64,000 nucleotides of DNA from the NCBI RefSeq assembly GCF_000314895.2, contig NZ_CM001773.1, positions 2,763,400 through 2,827,399 on the forward strand, written 5' to 3'. Below the pieces are notes generated by a model. It was not told where the DNA came from. It did no database searches and saw nothing but the letters and a program-made list of their open reading frames with translations. Position 1 is the stretch's first letter. Each line of letters opens with the position of its first letter. Both the position numbers and the translations under genes were made by a program. The DNA comes from Providencia sneebia DSM 19967 (GTDB lineage: Bacteria; Pseudomonadota; Gammaproteobacteria; Enterobacterales; Enterobacteriaceae). This document shows positions 49,502 through 60,180 of the stretch, piece after piece.

Positions 49502-50667
49502 TTTATTAAAATTAAAAGAGAATATATATTCATCATGTTTATTCTACCTTCTAGGTACAAAGCATGATTATAAATTCCACGGATGGAGTTTTTATCAACA
49601 TGCGCAAGTTGTAATTCAATCCATGCACTATCAAAACCTTTCTCATGCAAAATAGTGCTCATCATGTGTCTAAATCCATGACCTGTCAGTCTGCCTTTAT
49701 AGCCAATCTTGGCGATAACCTTATTTATACTAGCTTCACTGATAGGTTTTCTTGCATCATTGCGACCCGGAAAAAGTATTGGATAGTTACCTGTAATGAC
49801 TTGCAGCTTACCAAGTATTTCTAGAACCTGTGGTGATAGGGGTACTAAGTGAGGGCGACGCTTTTTCATTCGTTCTTTAGGTATTTCCCAAAGTGCATTT
49901 TCAAAATCAAATTCTGACCATTCCGCGAATCTTAACTCAACAGTTCTAACACCAGTAAGCATTAATAACTGGGTGGCATATTTGGTTACTTTGCTACCTT
50001 GGTAGTTATTCAGGGCTTTGACAAAATCAGGGATTTCATTTTCACGTAGGAACGGAAAGTGCTTAGTTTCTGGCTTGTTCATAGCTCCAGCTAAATCGGG
50101 AGCAGGATTATATTTTACTCTGCCTGTAATGACGGCATATCTAAATACCTCCCCACAACGACGACGGATCTTGCTTGCTTGTTCAAGTGCGCCGCGCTTT
50201 TCTATCTTTTGGAGGACTGCAAGTAGTTCTAATGGAGCTATTTGGTCTATCGGTCTACTTCCAATATAAGGAAAAACGTCATTTTCAAAGCAACGTAATA
50301 TTTCATTTGCATAACCTTCTGTCCAAGTGGTGCATTTTGATGCATGCCATTCCATTGCAACTGCGTGAAATGTATTCTCTGTGGCGTATTTGAGGGTTAT
50401 TTTTTCTGATTTACGTGCATCACTAGGATTGATGTTTTCTGATAGTTGTTTTTTTGCTTCGTCTCTTTTTCTTCTAGCATCAGCTAAAGATACTTGATCA
50501 TAAACACCTAAAGAGATCATTTTAGGCTTGCCAGCAAACCGATAACGAAAACGCCAACCTTTAGAACCATTAGGTTCAATAAGTAGTGACAAGCCTTTAC
50601 CATCATTTAAGGTATACGCTTTATCTTTAGGTTTGGCTTTGCGAATTTGAATGTCAGTTAGCAGCAT
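49477..50667 (-). CDS. P4-type tyrosine integrase
   Basis: A 396-residue integrase. N-terminal DUF4102-type arm: MLLTDIQIRKAKPKDKAYTL and FAGKPKMISLGVYDQVSLAD ARRKRDEAK. Catalytic residues: Arg in TGVRTVELRFAEW, HGFRHMM, LAHVDKNSIRG and the tyrosine in IYNHALY. I chose ATG 50667, which gives the family N-terminus; the longer frame adds 29 residues unlike the family. It lies just downstream of the tRNA-Arg 3' end, in the orientation usual for integrases that use tRNA attachment sites. Confidence 0.93.
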   Translation of the reverse strand: MLLTDIQIRKAKPKDKAYTLNDGKGLSLLIEPNGSKGWRFRYRFAGKPKMISLGVYDQVSLADARRKRDEAKKQLSENINPSDARKSEKITLKYATENTFHAVAMEWHASKCTTWTEGYANEILRCFENDVFPYIGSRPIDQIAPLELLAVLQKIEKRGALEQASKIRRRCGEVFRYAVITGRVKYNPAPDLAGAMNKPETKHFPFLRENEIPDFVKALNNYQGSKVTKYATQLLMLTGVRTVELRFAEWSEFDFENALWEIPKERMKKRRPHLVPLSPQVLEILGKLQVITGNYPILFPGRNDARKPISEASINKVIAKIGYKGRLTGHGFRHMMSTILHEKGFDSAWIELQLAHVDKNSIRGIYNHALYLEGRINMMNIYSLLILINQNGQSQF

Positions 50668-50832
50668 AATGTGTATAGTTTTTCCATTGAACCTAGACCT
50701 ATACGCAATAATATACACATTAGCACTTAGATTCCAGTAAACATTGTAGGACATTGTTAGACAATGATGTCATTTAATTGATTGGTTTTAATGTAAAAAC
50801 TAGACTTTATGAGATGTTTTTAGAAGTGCTAA

Positions 50833-50907
50833 TGGCGTCCCCTGCAGGAATCGAACCTACAACTAGCCCTTAGGAGGGGCTCGTTATATCCATTTAACTA
50901 AGGGGAC
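50833..50907 (-). tRNA. tRNA-Arg (anticodon CCU)
   Basis: A 75-nt cloverleaf on the minus strand including the encoded CCA. Acceptor GTCCCCT pairs with AGGGGAC; the anticodon stem AGCCC/GGGCT closes the loop CTCCTAA, giving anticodon CCU; the T-arm has GGTTCGATTCC. It corresponds to E. coli argW, a known integration site. Its 3' end faces the integrase gene, so it is the presumed attachment site; I did not find the second copy of the tRNA end in this window. Confidence 0.95.
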
Positions 50908-51207
50908 ATAGCAGATATATAACAGAGGGGGCATTTTACTTCAGACCTCTAATTGAATCAAGTTGTTACGTTGAATTAATTTAATAGAACAGGAATCAAC
51001 ATCACCTAATGATGCTATTTTGTACAAAATGAGTGGAAATAGACCAATATTACAGCAATTGTGCTTTTATCAAAGATTATCTTGGGGCAACGCCTTCATT
51101 TACAAAAATAATTATTCTGTACTGTATATTGATATTGAGCTAATACACATGAATTTGGTGATAACTTCGCAAAATCTATCAGTGAAAAAATACGCCATGA
51201 CGGAATA
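50908..51207. other. Spacer tRNA-Arg to mtlR
   Basis: 300 bp, AT-rich, holding the tRNA promoter region on the minus strand and the mtlR 3' flank. No gene or terminator stands out. Confidence 0.4.
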
Positions 51208-51741
51208 TCAAAAAACATCTGTGTCCAATATTTGAGCAATTAAAGATGTTACTGATAATACCAATGATGATTTGACCATTCTTTGATAACGCTCTTTTTG
51301 GAGATCCACTAATTGTAAATCCACTTGGTCTTCTGGCAAATTAAATAGCATCATTTTGGGGAGCGGATTGATGCAATGTAACATCTCAATTGAACCTAAT
51401 ATTTCATCATCAATAAACGAAAAACGTTTCGTTTCATCTGATGAAAGCACTTCATTTAATGCCAGTAGTAATTCTATATCTTCATAAACTTCTCGAGAAA
51501 TAGCACCTAATGCAAACAATAATTTTAATCTTATTGATAATTGTCCTAATGGGCCGTCTCCTTCTAATAAAGGCTCAACAGCATATTTAACAGCGTAATC
51601 ATCCTTACGGAAAACTTTTAACATTAACTGATCAACAGATTCCGTGATCAATACGATAACTTCTTGAATGAATAAATGAATGCTTAAATTCTGATTTAAT
51701 CGCTCAAGGATCTCGTTTTCTTTCTTTTGTCTATTTTCCAT
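51208..51741 (-). CDS. mtlR: Mannitol operon repressor MtlR
   Basis: A 177-residue MtlR protein recognised from VFRKDDYAVKYAVEPLLEGDGPLGQLS and IRLKLLFALGAISREVYEDI, close to E. coli MtlR though somewhat shorter. It lowers expression of the mannitol operon by a mechanism without a classical HTH. Last gene of mtlA-mtlD-mtlR, 95 bp after mtlD. Confidence 0.94.
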   Translation of the reverse strand: MENRQKKENEILERLNQNLSIHLFIQEVIVLITESVDQLMLKVFRKDDYAVKYAVEPLLEGDGPLGQLSIRLKLLFALGAISREVYEDIELLLALNEVLSSDETKRFSFIDDEILGSIEMLHCINPLPKMMLFNLPEDQVDLQLVDLQKERYQRMVKSSLVLSVTSLIAQILDTDVF

Positions 51742-51836
51742 AATGACTCTTTACTTCACTTCATAGCAATGTCTTATACACTGCCATGAAGTGAATATTA
51801 ACCGCCTTTATAATTTGCACATCTGACTAGATGCAA

Positions 51837-52988
51837 TTATTTATCCATTAATTGGTATTGTTGGCATATAGATGAAATTATCTGCGGATAATCCGTCAAT
51901 CGACAAAGTTGTTCAATCGCTTTTTCTAACCCATATTCACGGATACATCTTTCCATTTCTACAGCTTGTGGATCTTCATTACACCTAAAATGTAATGCAG
52001 CAGCAATACCGATAATTAAATTACGGTTATCAAGTTGATACTCAAGGGTTCCTAAAAGTGGTTTAATTAAACGATCTTCTGGACTCAATTTGCGCATCGG
52101 TTGACGCCCAACTCGCTCAACATCATCATGTAAATAAGGATTAGCAAAACGACCTAATATTTTTTCAATATATTGTTCGTGTTTAATAGGATCAAATCCG
52201 TAACGTTGGATTAATACTTGACCACTTTCTTGCATTGCACCTTTTACAATTGAAGCGATATAAGGATCATTGATTGCATCACAAATCGTTTTATGTCCCC
52301 TTTGTTGACCAAGATATGCAGTGATAGCATGCCCTGTATTTAAGGTAAATAGCTTGCGTTCGACAAATGCCATCAAATTATCGGTTAATTCCATGCCTTT
52401 TATCGCGGGAATATCCCCAACAAATTGAGTTTGGTCGACAATCCACTCACTGAAGGTTTCTACAGTGACATCAAGTGGGTCGTCGTTTGCTGCGTCCATT
52501 GGCGGAACAATACGGTCAACAGCAGAGTCAACAAAGCCTACATGTTCATCAACCCAGAAATGCGATGAGGCAGGAATATGCGCCAATACATGCTGTTTTA
52601 ATTGGCTTGTGCCCCTCACCATATTTTCACATGCAATGATATTTAATGGTTTGGTATTTCCCATCTCCATTCGCAACAAAATACCTTTTGCCAATGTTTC
52701 TGCTATTTTTTCTAAAATCTGCGGGCCAACGGCGGTTGTCACCATGTCGGCTAGCGCGATATGTTCAATAGTTTTAGGATCTAAACTATTAATCGCATTA
52801 ACTCGTTGCACTTTTTCAATACTGTGTACTGCACCAACAACATGAACATTATAACTTTGTTGATGTGCTAATTGATCGATGAGTTGTTGATTAACATCTG
52901 CAAATGTCATTTGAGAATTTGCATCTGCTAATAATTTACCGATAAAACCACGGCCGATATTGCCTGCACCAAAATGAATCACTTTCAT
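51837..52988 (-). CDS. mtlD: Mannitol-1-phosphate 5-dehydrogenase MtlD
   Basis: Oxidises mannitol 1-phosphate, delivered by MtlA, to fructose 6-phosphate with NAD+. The 383 residues begin [20 protein letters not shown] (dinucleotide site) and include the catalytic region [20 protein letters not shown]. It starts 11 bp downstream of mtlA. Intact and family length. Confidence 0.97.
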   Translation of the reverse strand: MKVIHFGAGNIGRGFIGKLLADANSQMTFADVNQQLIDQLAHQQSYNVHVVGAVHSIEKVQRVNAINSLDPKTIEHIALADMVTTAVGPQILEKIAETLAKGILLRMEMGNTKPLNIIACENMVRGTSQLKQHVLAHIPASSHFWVDEHVGFVDSAVDRIVPPMDAANDDPLDVTVETFSEWIVDQTQFVGDIPAIKGMELTDNLMAFVERKLFTLNTGHAITAYLGQQRGHKTICDAINDPYIASIVKGAMQESGQVLIQRYGFDPIKHEQYIEKILGRFANPYLHDDVERVGRQPMRKLSPEDRLIKPLLGTLEYQLDNRNLIIGIAAALHFRCNEDPQAVEMERCIREYGLEKAIEQLCRLTDYPQIISSICQQYQLMDK

Positions 52989-52999
52989 TATTAAACTCC

Positions 53000-54958
53000 T
53001 TACGCTGCACTTTGTGTTGATAAAATTTCGAGAACTTCTTGAACACTCTTCGTGTGACTCAGTTTTTCTATCATTCCATCTTCATCTAATGCCGAGGTAA
53101 TCCGTGTAATAACTTGAATATGCTCATTATTACGTGCAGCAATTCCTATGACTAAATGGGCAATATCTTCTGGCTCATCACCAAATTGAACGCCTTCTGG
53201 GTATTGGCAAATAACAATTCCTGTTTTTAAAACGCGATCTTTAGCATCAATAGTGCCATGCGGAACAGCTATTGATTCACCAAGATAAGTGGAGGTCATT
53301 TTCTCTCTATCTAACATTGCCTCAACATACTCTTGTTCAACATATCCTCCTTCAACTAATTTTTGTCCTGCAAAACGAATCGCTTCCTCTTTATTCTTTG
53401 CAGTTAAGTTGAGGTGAACATGTTGCGCACTCAATGTAAATAATGCTTTTTCTTGTGCATCACTGTCATAATATTCATCATTTGCTGCCACAATATTTTG
53501 TTTAATTAAACGGCCATCATTAGCAGCTTGCGGATGTTTATTCGCAAGTAATCGAGTCACTAAATCATTATATATTTGGCTATCTAAAAAATTACTAAGT
53601 GATATATGCATCGCATTAGGTGCAAATGTTTTTGCTCTGGCTGTTAAATCTTTATGTGTCACAACAATATCAACATCTGACGGTAAGTCATTAATCGCCA
53701 TGTTATTGACTGAAATAGAATGCAATCCAGCATCTTTTATTTTTTTAGCCAGTACACCCGCTCCCATTGCACTTGATCCCATCCCTGCATCACAGGCAAC
53801 AATTATTTTTTGCACATGTTCTAAACTTTCAGCACTATTAGTTTGCGCATTATCACTATTTTTTTCACCCGAGGATTTGGATTGCGACTTCATTTCCCGC
53901 ATTTTTTTCGTTGCATTGGCTAAATCATCCTGATCACCAACGCGCGTTCTTTTTAATAAAATTGCAGAAACGAGGAATGAAACAATAGTGGCACTCAGAA
54001 CAGATAAAATCACACCAATTAATGATGATTTTGGTGTCATCAGCAATACCGCAAAGATTGAACCCGGTGAGGCTGGGGAAACAAGGCCTGCATGAAAAAT
54101 GCCCATCACAAAGACACCCGTCATACCGCCTAAAATGACAGCTATCAGTAAACGCGGATTCATCAATACATATGGGAAATAAATCTCATGTATTCCACCA
54201 AAAAAGTGAATGATTGCAGCGCCTGAAGCGGATTGTTTAGCGCTTCCTTTGCCAAAAAACATATAGGCTAATAACACACCTAAACCTGGACCTGGGTTTG
54301 CTTCAATCAGAAAGAAAATTGATGATCCTGTTTCGGTTGCTTGTTGAATACCTAAAGGTGAGAAAATACCGTGGTTAATTGCATTATTGAGGAAAAGAAT
54401 TTTTGCAGGCTCAACAAATATTGATGTCAGTGGCAATAAATTATGCGCCACCATCACATTGACACCCGCAGAAAGCACTTTTGACATGCCTTCAACTAAC
54501 GGGCCAATCGCCAAATAGGCAAGAATCGCCAGTAACATGCCAATAATGCCGGATGAAAAGTTATTCACCAACATTTCAAAACCTGTTTTTACTTTTCCCG
54601 CCATCCAACGGTCAAAGCGGCGAATAGCTAAACCACCAAGAGGTCCAGCAATCATTGCGCCCATAAACATTGGCATGTCAGCTCCGACAATCACCCCCAT
54701 TGTGGTGATTGCGCCAACAACTCCGCCGCGTTCACCGCCAACTAAACGACCGCCGGTATAGCCAATTAATAAAGGAAGTAAATATGTGATCATGGGTCCC
54801 ACAAGTTGGGCTAATGTTTCATTAGGCCACCAACCTGTTGGAATAAAGAGAGCAGTAATTAGCCCCCAAGCGATAAAAGCACCAATATTGGGCATAACCA
54901 TGTTACTGAGAAATCGCCCAAAATTCTGTACCTTTAGTTTGACATTTGATGTTACCAT
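53000..54958 (-). CDS. mtlA: Mannitol-specific PTS enzyme EIICBA MtlA
   Basis: Imports and phosphorylates D-mannitol. Three domains in order: membrane EIIC ([20 protein letters not shown] ... [16 protein letters not shown]), EIIB with phosphocysteine Cys389 ([15 protein letters not shown]), and EIIA with phosphohistidine His567 ([16 protein letters not shown]). A hydrophilic linker rich in Ser/Asn/Gln joins C and B. 652 residues, slightly longer than E. coli MtlA. First gene of the mtl operon, with CRP-like sites upstream. Confidence 0.97.
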   Translation of the reverse strand: MVTSNVKLKVQNFGRFLSNMVMPNIGAFIAWGLITALFIPTGWWPNETLAQLVGPMITYLLPLLIGYTGGRLVGGERGGVVGAITTMGVIVGADMPMFMGAMIAGPLGGLAIRRFDRWMAGKVKTGFEMLVNNFSSGIIGMLLAILAYLAIGPLVEGMSKVLSAGVNVMVAHNLLPLTSIFVEPAKILFLNNAINHGIFSPLGIQQATETGSSIFFLIEANPGPGLGVLLAYMFFGKGSAKQSASGAAIIHFFGGIHEIYFPYVLMNPRLLIAVILGGMTGVFVMGIFHAGLVSPASPGSIFAVLLMTPKSSLIGVILSVLSATIVSFLVSAILLKRTRVGDQDDLANATKKMREMKSQSKSSGEKNSDNAQTNSAESLEHVQKIIVACDAGMGSSAMGAGVLAKKIKDAGLHSISVNNMAINDLPSDVDIVVTHKDLTARAKTFAPNAMHISLSNFLDSQIYNDLVTRLLANKHPQAANDGRLIKQNIVAANDEYYDSDAQEKALFTLSAQHVHLNLTAKNKEEAIRFAGQKLVEGGYVEQEYVEAMLDREKMTSTYLGESIAVPHGTIDAKDRVLKTGIVICQYPEGVQFGDEPEDIAHLVIGIAARNNEHIQVITRITSALDEDGMIEKLSHTKSVQEVLEILSTQSAA

Positions 54959-54993
54959 AATAGAACCCCGTGGTACGAAAATGATATGGTTAT

Positions 54994-55254
54994 AACGTTA
55001 TCGCCAAATAACGTTTGTGATTCATGAACAGTTTCACTCTAGCATGACTGTTATCGGATGCGTACCACGTGGGCTTTTTGTGACCAATCTCACCATATCC
55101 CCCCTATTCCCCCTACCTATTGGGTGATCTTAATCACGATTTATTCCCGTTAAAAAACTACATCGTTTATTTTTTGCGCATAATTAAAAGTAAATGTGAT
55201 ACATATCACCATTTTATTACTCGTATTTATTACGAAATAGTGACGACAATCACA
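54994..55254 (-). promoter_or_regulatory. mtlA regulatory region: inverted repeat and CRP-like sites
   Basis: In the 552-bp spacer upstream of mtlA I see an inverted repeat AACGTTAT-N6-ATAACGTT (54994-55015) and three sites close to TGTGA-N6-TCACA: 55079-55094 (TGTGACCAATCTCACC), 55195-55210 (TGTGATACATATCACC) and 55239-55254 (AGTGACGACAATCACA). Each matches 9 of 10 defined bases. Multiple CRP sites at mtlA are known in E. coli. No gene is present in the rest of the spacer. Confidence 0.7.
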
Positions 55255-55420
55255 AATTATTTTCATGTTGTGCTAATTTTTGGGAAAACCTTACTCAATT
55301 TCCGATGTGATAAATTTATTTTGTAATAAAATTTCAGAATTAGATAATGGAATTAAGCACTATTGTTATTAAATTGTTTACGCTGATTTAAGTAGAAAGG
55401 GAATGAATAAAGGCTGGGAA

Positions 55421-55450
55421 AGCACCCCACTTAATATTGAGTGAGGTGCT
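55421..55450 (-). terminator. Hairpin downstream of the MetQ-like gene
   Basis: An 11-bp stem with one mismatch, AGCACCCCACT/AGTGAGGTGCT, 61 bp past the stop, followed by TTTCC on the minus strand. Probable terminator. Confidence 0.55.
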
Positions 55451-55510
55451 GAATATAGAGGCTCAAATAAATATCGGTATCAATACTTCTCTGATTTTTT
55501 ACCTAACGAG

Positions 55511-56356
55511 TTAAGGCTTTGGATAATTCGCCCAAGCTTGAGGTTCGATAAATCCATCATAAATACGTTGTGACCGAATATAATCAGCATACTCTTTTGA
55601 TTCGAAAGCATCTTTTAAATCTTTAGCCCATTGAGAATCTGTATCTTTTTGCATGACAGTCACAACGACGCGATGTTCTAATGGTGAATCTTCTACAACT
55701 AACCCATCCGCAATACGCTGACCCGCACTTGCAACATAATTGCCATTCACCACAACAAAATCAACATCATCAAGTAGACGTAAACCTTGTGCAGCATCTG
55801 TTTCACGTATATCAAGATTATATTTTGCAGGTTCGATATCATTAACACTGAAAGTCAATGTACTGATATTCGGTTTTATTTTTATCCAACCTAATTGTTC
55901 TAAAATACGAGCGCCACGCTCGGCATTTACCGGATCATTAGATAAAGCGACGATCATGCCGTTTTGAACATCATCAATTGATTTATGTTTATTTGAACGC
56001 AAACTTTGTGGCGCACTTGGAGAATCTGTCAGCGCTACCATATTAATATTATTTTTCTTATTGTAAGCGTCCATATAGGCCCGACTTTGATTTACTGAAG
56101 CATCAATTGATCCCTCTTCAAAGGCTGGGTTAATTTGTCTATTCTGAGAGAATTGACGCAAAGTGACCTTATAACCTTTCTCTTCAAGAATAGGGACAAT
56201 TCCTTTATCAACTTGATCAATATAATTACCAACACCAAACCCAATCACGATCTCTTTTTTATTGGCATTATCTTTTTCGCTATGGTCATTACATGCTGAT
56301 AATCCGATAGCCGCTGCCGCAATCAACGAAATTAATTTTATTTTTTGTTTCAACAT
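55511..56356 (-). CDS. MetQ/NlpA-family substrate-binding lipoprotein
   Basis: The periplasmic binding component of a MetNIQ-type ABC importer. ATG 56356 begins the type II signal peptide MLKQKIKLISLIAAAAIGLS with lipobox LSAC. The mature protein has VIGFGVGNYIDQVDKGIVPI, VALTDSPSAPQSLRSNK and VVNGNYVASAGQRIADGLVV, the NLPA pattern. It is divergent from the CMD-flavoprotein-metN-metI genes, which lack their own binding protein, so it very likely serves them. An ATAACGTTAT palindrome (56479-56488) lies in the divergent spacer. Substrate unknown; methionine or another thio-compound is possible. Confidence 0.87.
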   Translation of the reverse strand: MLKQKIKLISLIAAAAIGLSACNDHSEKDNANKKEIVIGFGVGNYIDQVDKGIVPILEEKGYKVTLRQFSQNRQINPAFEEGSIDASVNQSRAYMDAYNKKNNINMVALTDSPSAPQSLRSNKHKSIDDVQNGMIVALSNDPVNAERGARILEQLGWIKIKPNISTLTFSVNDIEPAKYNLDIRETDAAQGLRLLDDVDFVVVNGNYVASAGQRIADGLVVEDSPLEHRVVVTVMQKDTDSQWAKDLKDAFESKEYADYIRSQRIYDGFIEPQAWANYPKP

Positions 56357-56559
56357 AATGTTACAGCCCTGTGTGAATAATGTTGGCAGTATAATCATGT
56401 TTTTTAATTCTACTTAGACCGTATCGTTATATCTTAATACAAAAAGAATATAAATTTTATTTTTTATAACTTTATCGAATAACGTTATGACAAATTGTTA
56501 GTTCGTATAATGAATCGCTTGATATGTAATGTGAGGAGTAAAAAAAACGTTAAAAAAAA

Positions 56560-57719
56560 GTGAGTTATAACATGCCAATTTTCAATAATGATTTAATCAA
56601 CTCTTTGATTAAAATTACACCAGAGTCAAATTTAACGACCGTGCGAGAAGAACGTTTAAGTGCAACCGAAAATACACAACTCGCTTTCACGACCATTTTT
56701 TCAACACCATCGGTATTGTTAACTCAAGATGTTAAATATGAATTTGCTCATCTTGTGGCTCAACAAACAGGAAGTTTAGTTTTAGCGCATTTTTATAAAG
56801 CGCTAATTAAAGAATCCTCCAATGATCTTAATACTGCGGCACTTTTAGCGGCCAAAAATTACTTGCAGGTATTAGTTCATTCACCGAAAAAAACACATTA
56901 TGAATTAATCCAATCATTAACAGAGCAAGGTTGGAATGAAGCCGATATTATTTTACTTGCCCAATTGATTACCTTTGTCACTTATCAAGCAAGACTTGTT
57001 GAAGGGCTTTTATTACTTCAAGGTGTCGACACTCAACCTCCTTCTTCACTTACTGCGCCAATCACGGCGGGTCATTGGAATATCAATGCACAAACCCACC
57101 AAGGTTTACCCGCACCAACCGCTTTTACTCAAGATCAATTAGGTTGGGCGTCTTGGCTAAAAGCCAGAGAACAGCAAACATTAAGCTCTGATGAAGCTTT
57201 GGTCATGAAAAAATTTGGCCAACTTAATTCGGAATATTTTTTACTGCTTGCACACCAAAGTAAAATTTTAGAGATCAGAACATTAATTGACCGCGGTATT
57301 TTTATACCTCCGGTGGATTACCGCGCTGGGAACGTGAATTTGCTGCCGCTGTAGTGAGTAAAGTGAATGGTTGCATTTATTGTGCTTCTGTTCATGCACG
57401 CAAAGCGAGCCAATATGCAAAAGATCGCAAAGATGATGTTAATCAGTTACTAGCGACACCAGCAGGTGACATTTTAGCGACAGGATTTGATGAAAGGTTA
57501 ACGGCTATCACGGATTTGTCTGCTTCATTATCCGCAACGCCGATACAAGCAGCTCACCAGCAAATTAAAACGTTACGACAACTTGGCTTATCCGAATTAG
57601 AACTGCTTGACCTTATTCAATCTACTGCCTTTTTCTCGTGGGCAAATAGATTAATGTTGTCGCTAGGAGAACCATTTGAACTCAATGAAAATCAGGAGAA
57701 CGAAAATGGTAAACACTAA
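56560..57719 (+). pseudogene. CMD/AhpD-like two-domain protein, frameshifted
   Basis: An alkylhydroperoxidase-like protein of the double carboxymuconolactone-decarboxylase type. The first frame runs from GTG 56560 (or ATG 56572) and fails at the T5 run near 57299-57303; one extra T gives GIFYTSGGLPRWEREFAAAV and joins the second frame, which carries the AhpD redox motif KVNGCIYCASVHARKA. The corrected length is 386 residues. Both parts otherwise look functional. It overlaps the flavoprotein start by 14 bp. Homopolymer sequencing error or recent mutation. Confidence 0.82.
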
Positions 57720-59163
57720 TGGATTAGCTGAATTAGAAAAACAAATCGCGCAAGATTTACACTATCTGAATATCCCATTAAACCGCTGGGCATTGTCAGC
57801 CATTGATTCAGAAAATCAATTAGATGTAGCAATTATTGGTGCTGGCATGTCAGGTGTTACAGCCGCTTTTGCATTGAAGTTACAAGGGATTGAATCTGTC
57901 ATTTTTGATATGGCGGTAAAAGGAAAAGAAGGTCCCTGGGAAAAACCTGCGCTAATGGAAACATTACGTTCGCCAAAACAGGTTGTAGGGCCTGCTTTAG
58001 CATCACCTTCGCTAACATTCCAAGCTTGGTTTAAAGCGCAATTTGGTGATGAAGCATGGGAGGCATTAGATAAAATACCGCGTTTGCAATGGGGCGAATA
58101 TCTACAATGGTTTAAAACCATAACAGATCCTGTTGTCTTTAATGAATATCAGTTAATTGATATTCAACCTAAATCATCAGGCTACTCGCTGACATTTCAA
58201 ACACCTACTGGCATACAGCATTATCAGGCTTTACATGTCATTCTTGCCACTGGCATGGAGTCATTTAGTGAGCCGAATATCCCTGACTTTATGGATGATA
58301 TTCCTGCAAAATATTGGGAACACTCTTATACGGGAAGTGATTATGCACGTTTCAAAGGTTTAGACATTGGCGTTGTTGGCTATAGTGCGGGAGCAATGGA
58401 TAGCTCTGCAACAGCACTTGAACATGGTGCAAATTCAGTCGAATTGCTTATACGCGCAAGTGATATGCCAAGAGTAAATCGGGGAAAAGTGGCCGGAAGC
58501 CCTGGATTAACACAAGCTTATGTTAATTTCACTGATGAACAAAAATGGCATTATAGTGATTATGTTGTCAAAGCAAAAACCCCTGCTCCACATGGTAGTA
58601 CCTTAAGGGTTTCTCGCCATCAAAATGCTTTTTTTAATTTTGATACACAAATCAAACAGGTAAAAGTCGTTAATAACAAGCTATTGGTGAAAACGACTCA
58701 AGGTGACTTTGAGTTTGATTACCTTATTTTAGCCACTGGTTATCGCATAAACTGGCAAAAGCACACTGCTTTCAATGCTATTGCGCCTCTTATCAAAATA
58801 TGGGGAGATGTCTACACGCCTCCTCAAAATGAGGAAAATAGTGAGCTTTCATCCTACCCCTATCTTGGCCAATATTTTGAATTTCAAACCAAATTGCCAG
58901 ATCAATTACCCAACTTAAACAAAATCTATTGTTTTAATTTAGCCGCAACATTAAGCATGGGTCCCATTATTGGATTGATCCCAAATACCAATACCAGTGC
59001 GCAACGATTGGCCGAACATATTGCAGGTCAATTATATCTTGCTAATCAAGAGCAACATTTAGAACAAGTAAAAAATAGTACTGATGCCGAACTATTCGGT
59101 GATGAATGGCAACCCGCGTTACCTTATCACCAGAGAATTCCGCAAACGGACAATGTGGAGTAA
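57706..59163 (+). CDS. FAD/NAD(P)-dependent oxidoreductase (flavin monooxygenase-like)
   Basis: About 485 residues from ATG 57706, chosen because AGGAG lies 8 nt upstream. The first dinucleotide site is VAIIGAGMSGVTAAFALKLQ, a second is DIGVVGYSAGAMDSSATAL, and LILATGYRINW is the ATG(Y/F) motif of flavin monooxygenases. The family oxidises N-, S- or carbonyl-containing small molecules. Sandwiched between the CMD protein and a MetNI importer, it probably oxidises the imported compound; the substrate is unknown. Confidence 0.85.
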   Translation: MVNTNGLAELEKQIAQDLHYLNIPLNRWALSAIDSENQLDVAIIGAGMSGVTAAFALKLQGIESVIFDMAVKGKEGPWEKPALMETLRSPKQVVGPALASPSLTFQAWFKAQFGDEAWEALDKIPRLQWGEYLQWFKTITDPVVFNEYQLIDIQPKSSGYSLTFQTPTGIQHYQALHVILATGMESFSEPNIPDFMDDIPAKYWEHSYTGSDYARFKGLDIGVVGYSAGAMDSSATALEHGANSVELLIRASDMPRVNRGKVAGSPGLTQAYVNFTDEQKWHYSDYVVKAKTPAPHGSTLRVSRHQNAFFNFDTQIKQVKVVNNKLLVKTTQGDFEFDYLILATGYRINWQKHTAFNAIAPLIKIWGDVYTPPQNEENSELSSYPYLGQYFEFQTKLPDQLPNLNKIYCFNLAATLSMGPIIGLIPNTNTSAQRLAEHIAGQLYLANQEQHLEQVKNSTDAELFGDEWQPALPYHQRIPQTDNVE

Positions 59164-59166
59164 TCA

Positions 59167-60180
59167 ATGATTTCATTTCAAAATATTCAAAAAATTTATG
59201 AAAAAGATGGGCACTCATTGACCGCCCTGCAAGATGTGAATTTACGCATTAATGAAGGCGATATTTTCGGCTTTATTGGATATAGCGGTGCAGGAAAAAG
59301 TTCATTAATTAGGCTCGTCAATCAACTTGAAAAACCAACTTCAGGTGAAGTTGTGATTAATGGGCAAAATATTGCCAATCATAATGCAGCCGAAATTCGG
59401 GCACATAAAAAAAGTATTGGCATGATATTCCAGCATTTTAATTTGTTAGAAACAAAAACAGTCGCTCAGAATATTGCGATGCCATTAGTTTTATCTGGTC
59501 TTAATAAACAAGAAATCGACCAGCGCGTTAATGATATTTTAGCCTATGTTGAGTTGAGTGATAAAAAACATCAATACCCAGGGCAGTTATCAGGTGGACA
59601 AAAACAACGCGTTGGTATTGCTCGCGCGCTAATTAATAACCCTAAAATATTATTATGTGATGAAGCAACATCTGCGCTTGATCCTCAAACGACCCAATCT
59701 ATTCTGTCTTTATTAAAAAAGATAAATAAAGAGCAAAACATCACTATTTTACTGGTTACCCACGAAATGGAAGTGATTGAGCAAGTCTGTAACCGTGTTG
59801 CCGTTATGGAAAATGGGCGCGTAGTCGAGGAAGGTACAATACTTGATATTTTTGCTAAACCTCAGCAGCCAACAACACAAAAATTTGTGCGAACAGTGCT
59901 CAATGAAGAGATCCCTGAACGTGTTTTACATAATCTTGAACATCAAAATAATGTCTATCGACTCGAGTTTTTAGGCTCTTCAGCACAACAACCCGTCGTC
60001 AATGAGTTGATCTTACAAGATAAAGTGAAAATAAATATTCTATTCGCCAATATGAAAGAAATTAGTGGCGTGGTGCTCGGCAGTATGTTTGTACAAATAA
60101 TAGGTGATGACTTGGCGATTAGAGATGCTGTTGATTTCTTACGTCAACGCGGAGTAGCAGTTAATCAGGGGGAAGTATGA
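59167..60180 (+). CDS. MetN-like ABC transporter ATPase
   Basis: A 337-residue ATPase with Walker A GYSGAGKSSLIRL, signature LSGGQKQRVGIARAL, Walker B ILLCDEATSALDP and the H-loop VTHEMEV. The C-terminal ~80 residues form the NIL/ACT-like regulatory domain (YRLEFLGSSAQQPVVNELIL) that senses substrate in MetN. It starts 3 bp after the flavoprotein stop and overlaps metI by 4 bp. This is a paralogue in a specialised cluster rather than necessarily the housekeeping methionine importer. Confidence 0.92.
   Translation: MISFQNIQKIYEKDGHSLTALQDVNLRINEGDIFGFIGYSGAGKSSLIRLVNQLEKPTSGEVVINGQNIANHNAAEIRAHKKSIGMIFQHFNLLETKTVAQNIAMPLVLSGLNKQEIDQRVNDILAYVELSDKKHQYPGQLSGGQKQRVGIARALINNPKILLCDEATSALDPQTTQSILSLLKKINKEQNITILLVTHEMEVIEQVCNRVAVMENGRVVEEGTILDIFAKPQQPTTQKFVRTVLNEEIPERVLHNLEHQNNVYRLEFLGSSAQQPVVNELILQDKVKINILFANMKEISGVVLGSMFVQIIGDDLAIRDAVDFLRQRGVAVNQGEV

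Noticed and set aside
57354..57719. CxxC domain as an independent AhpD-like gene.
   Set aside because: Restoring one T gives a continuous two-domain protein of normal family length.
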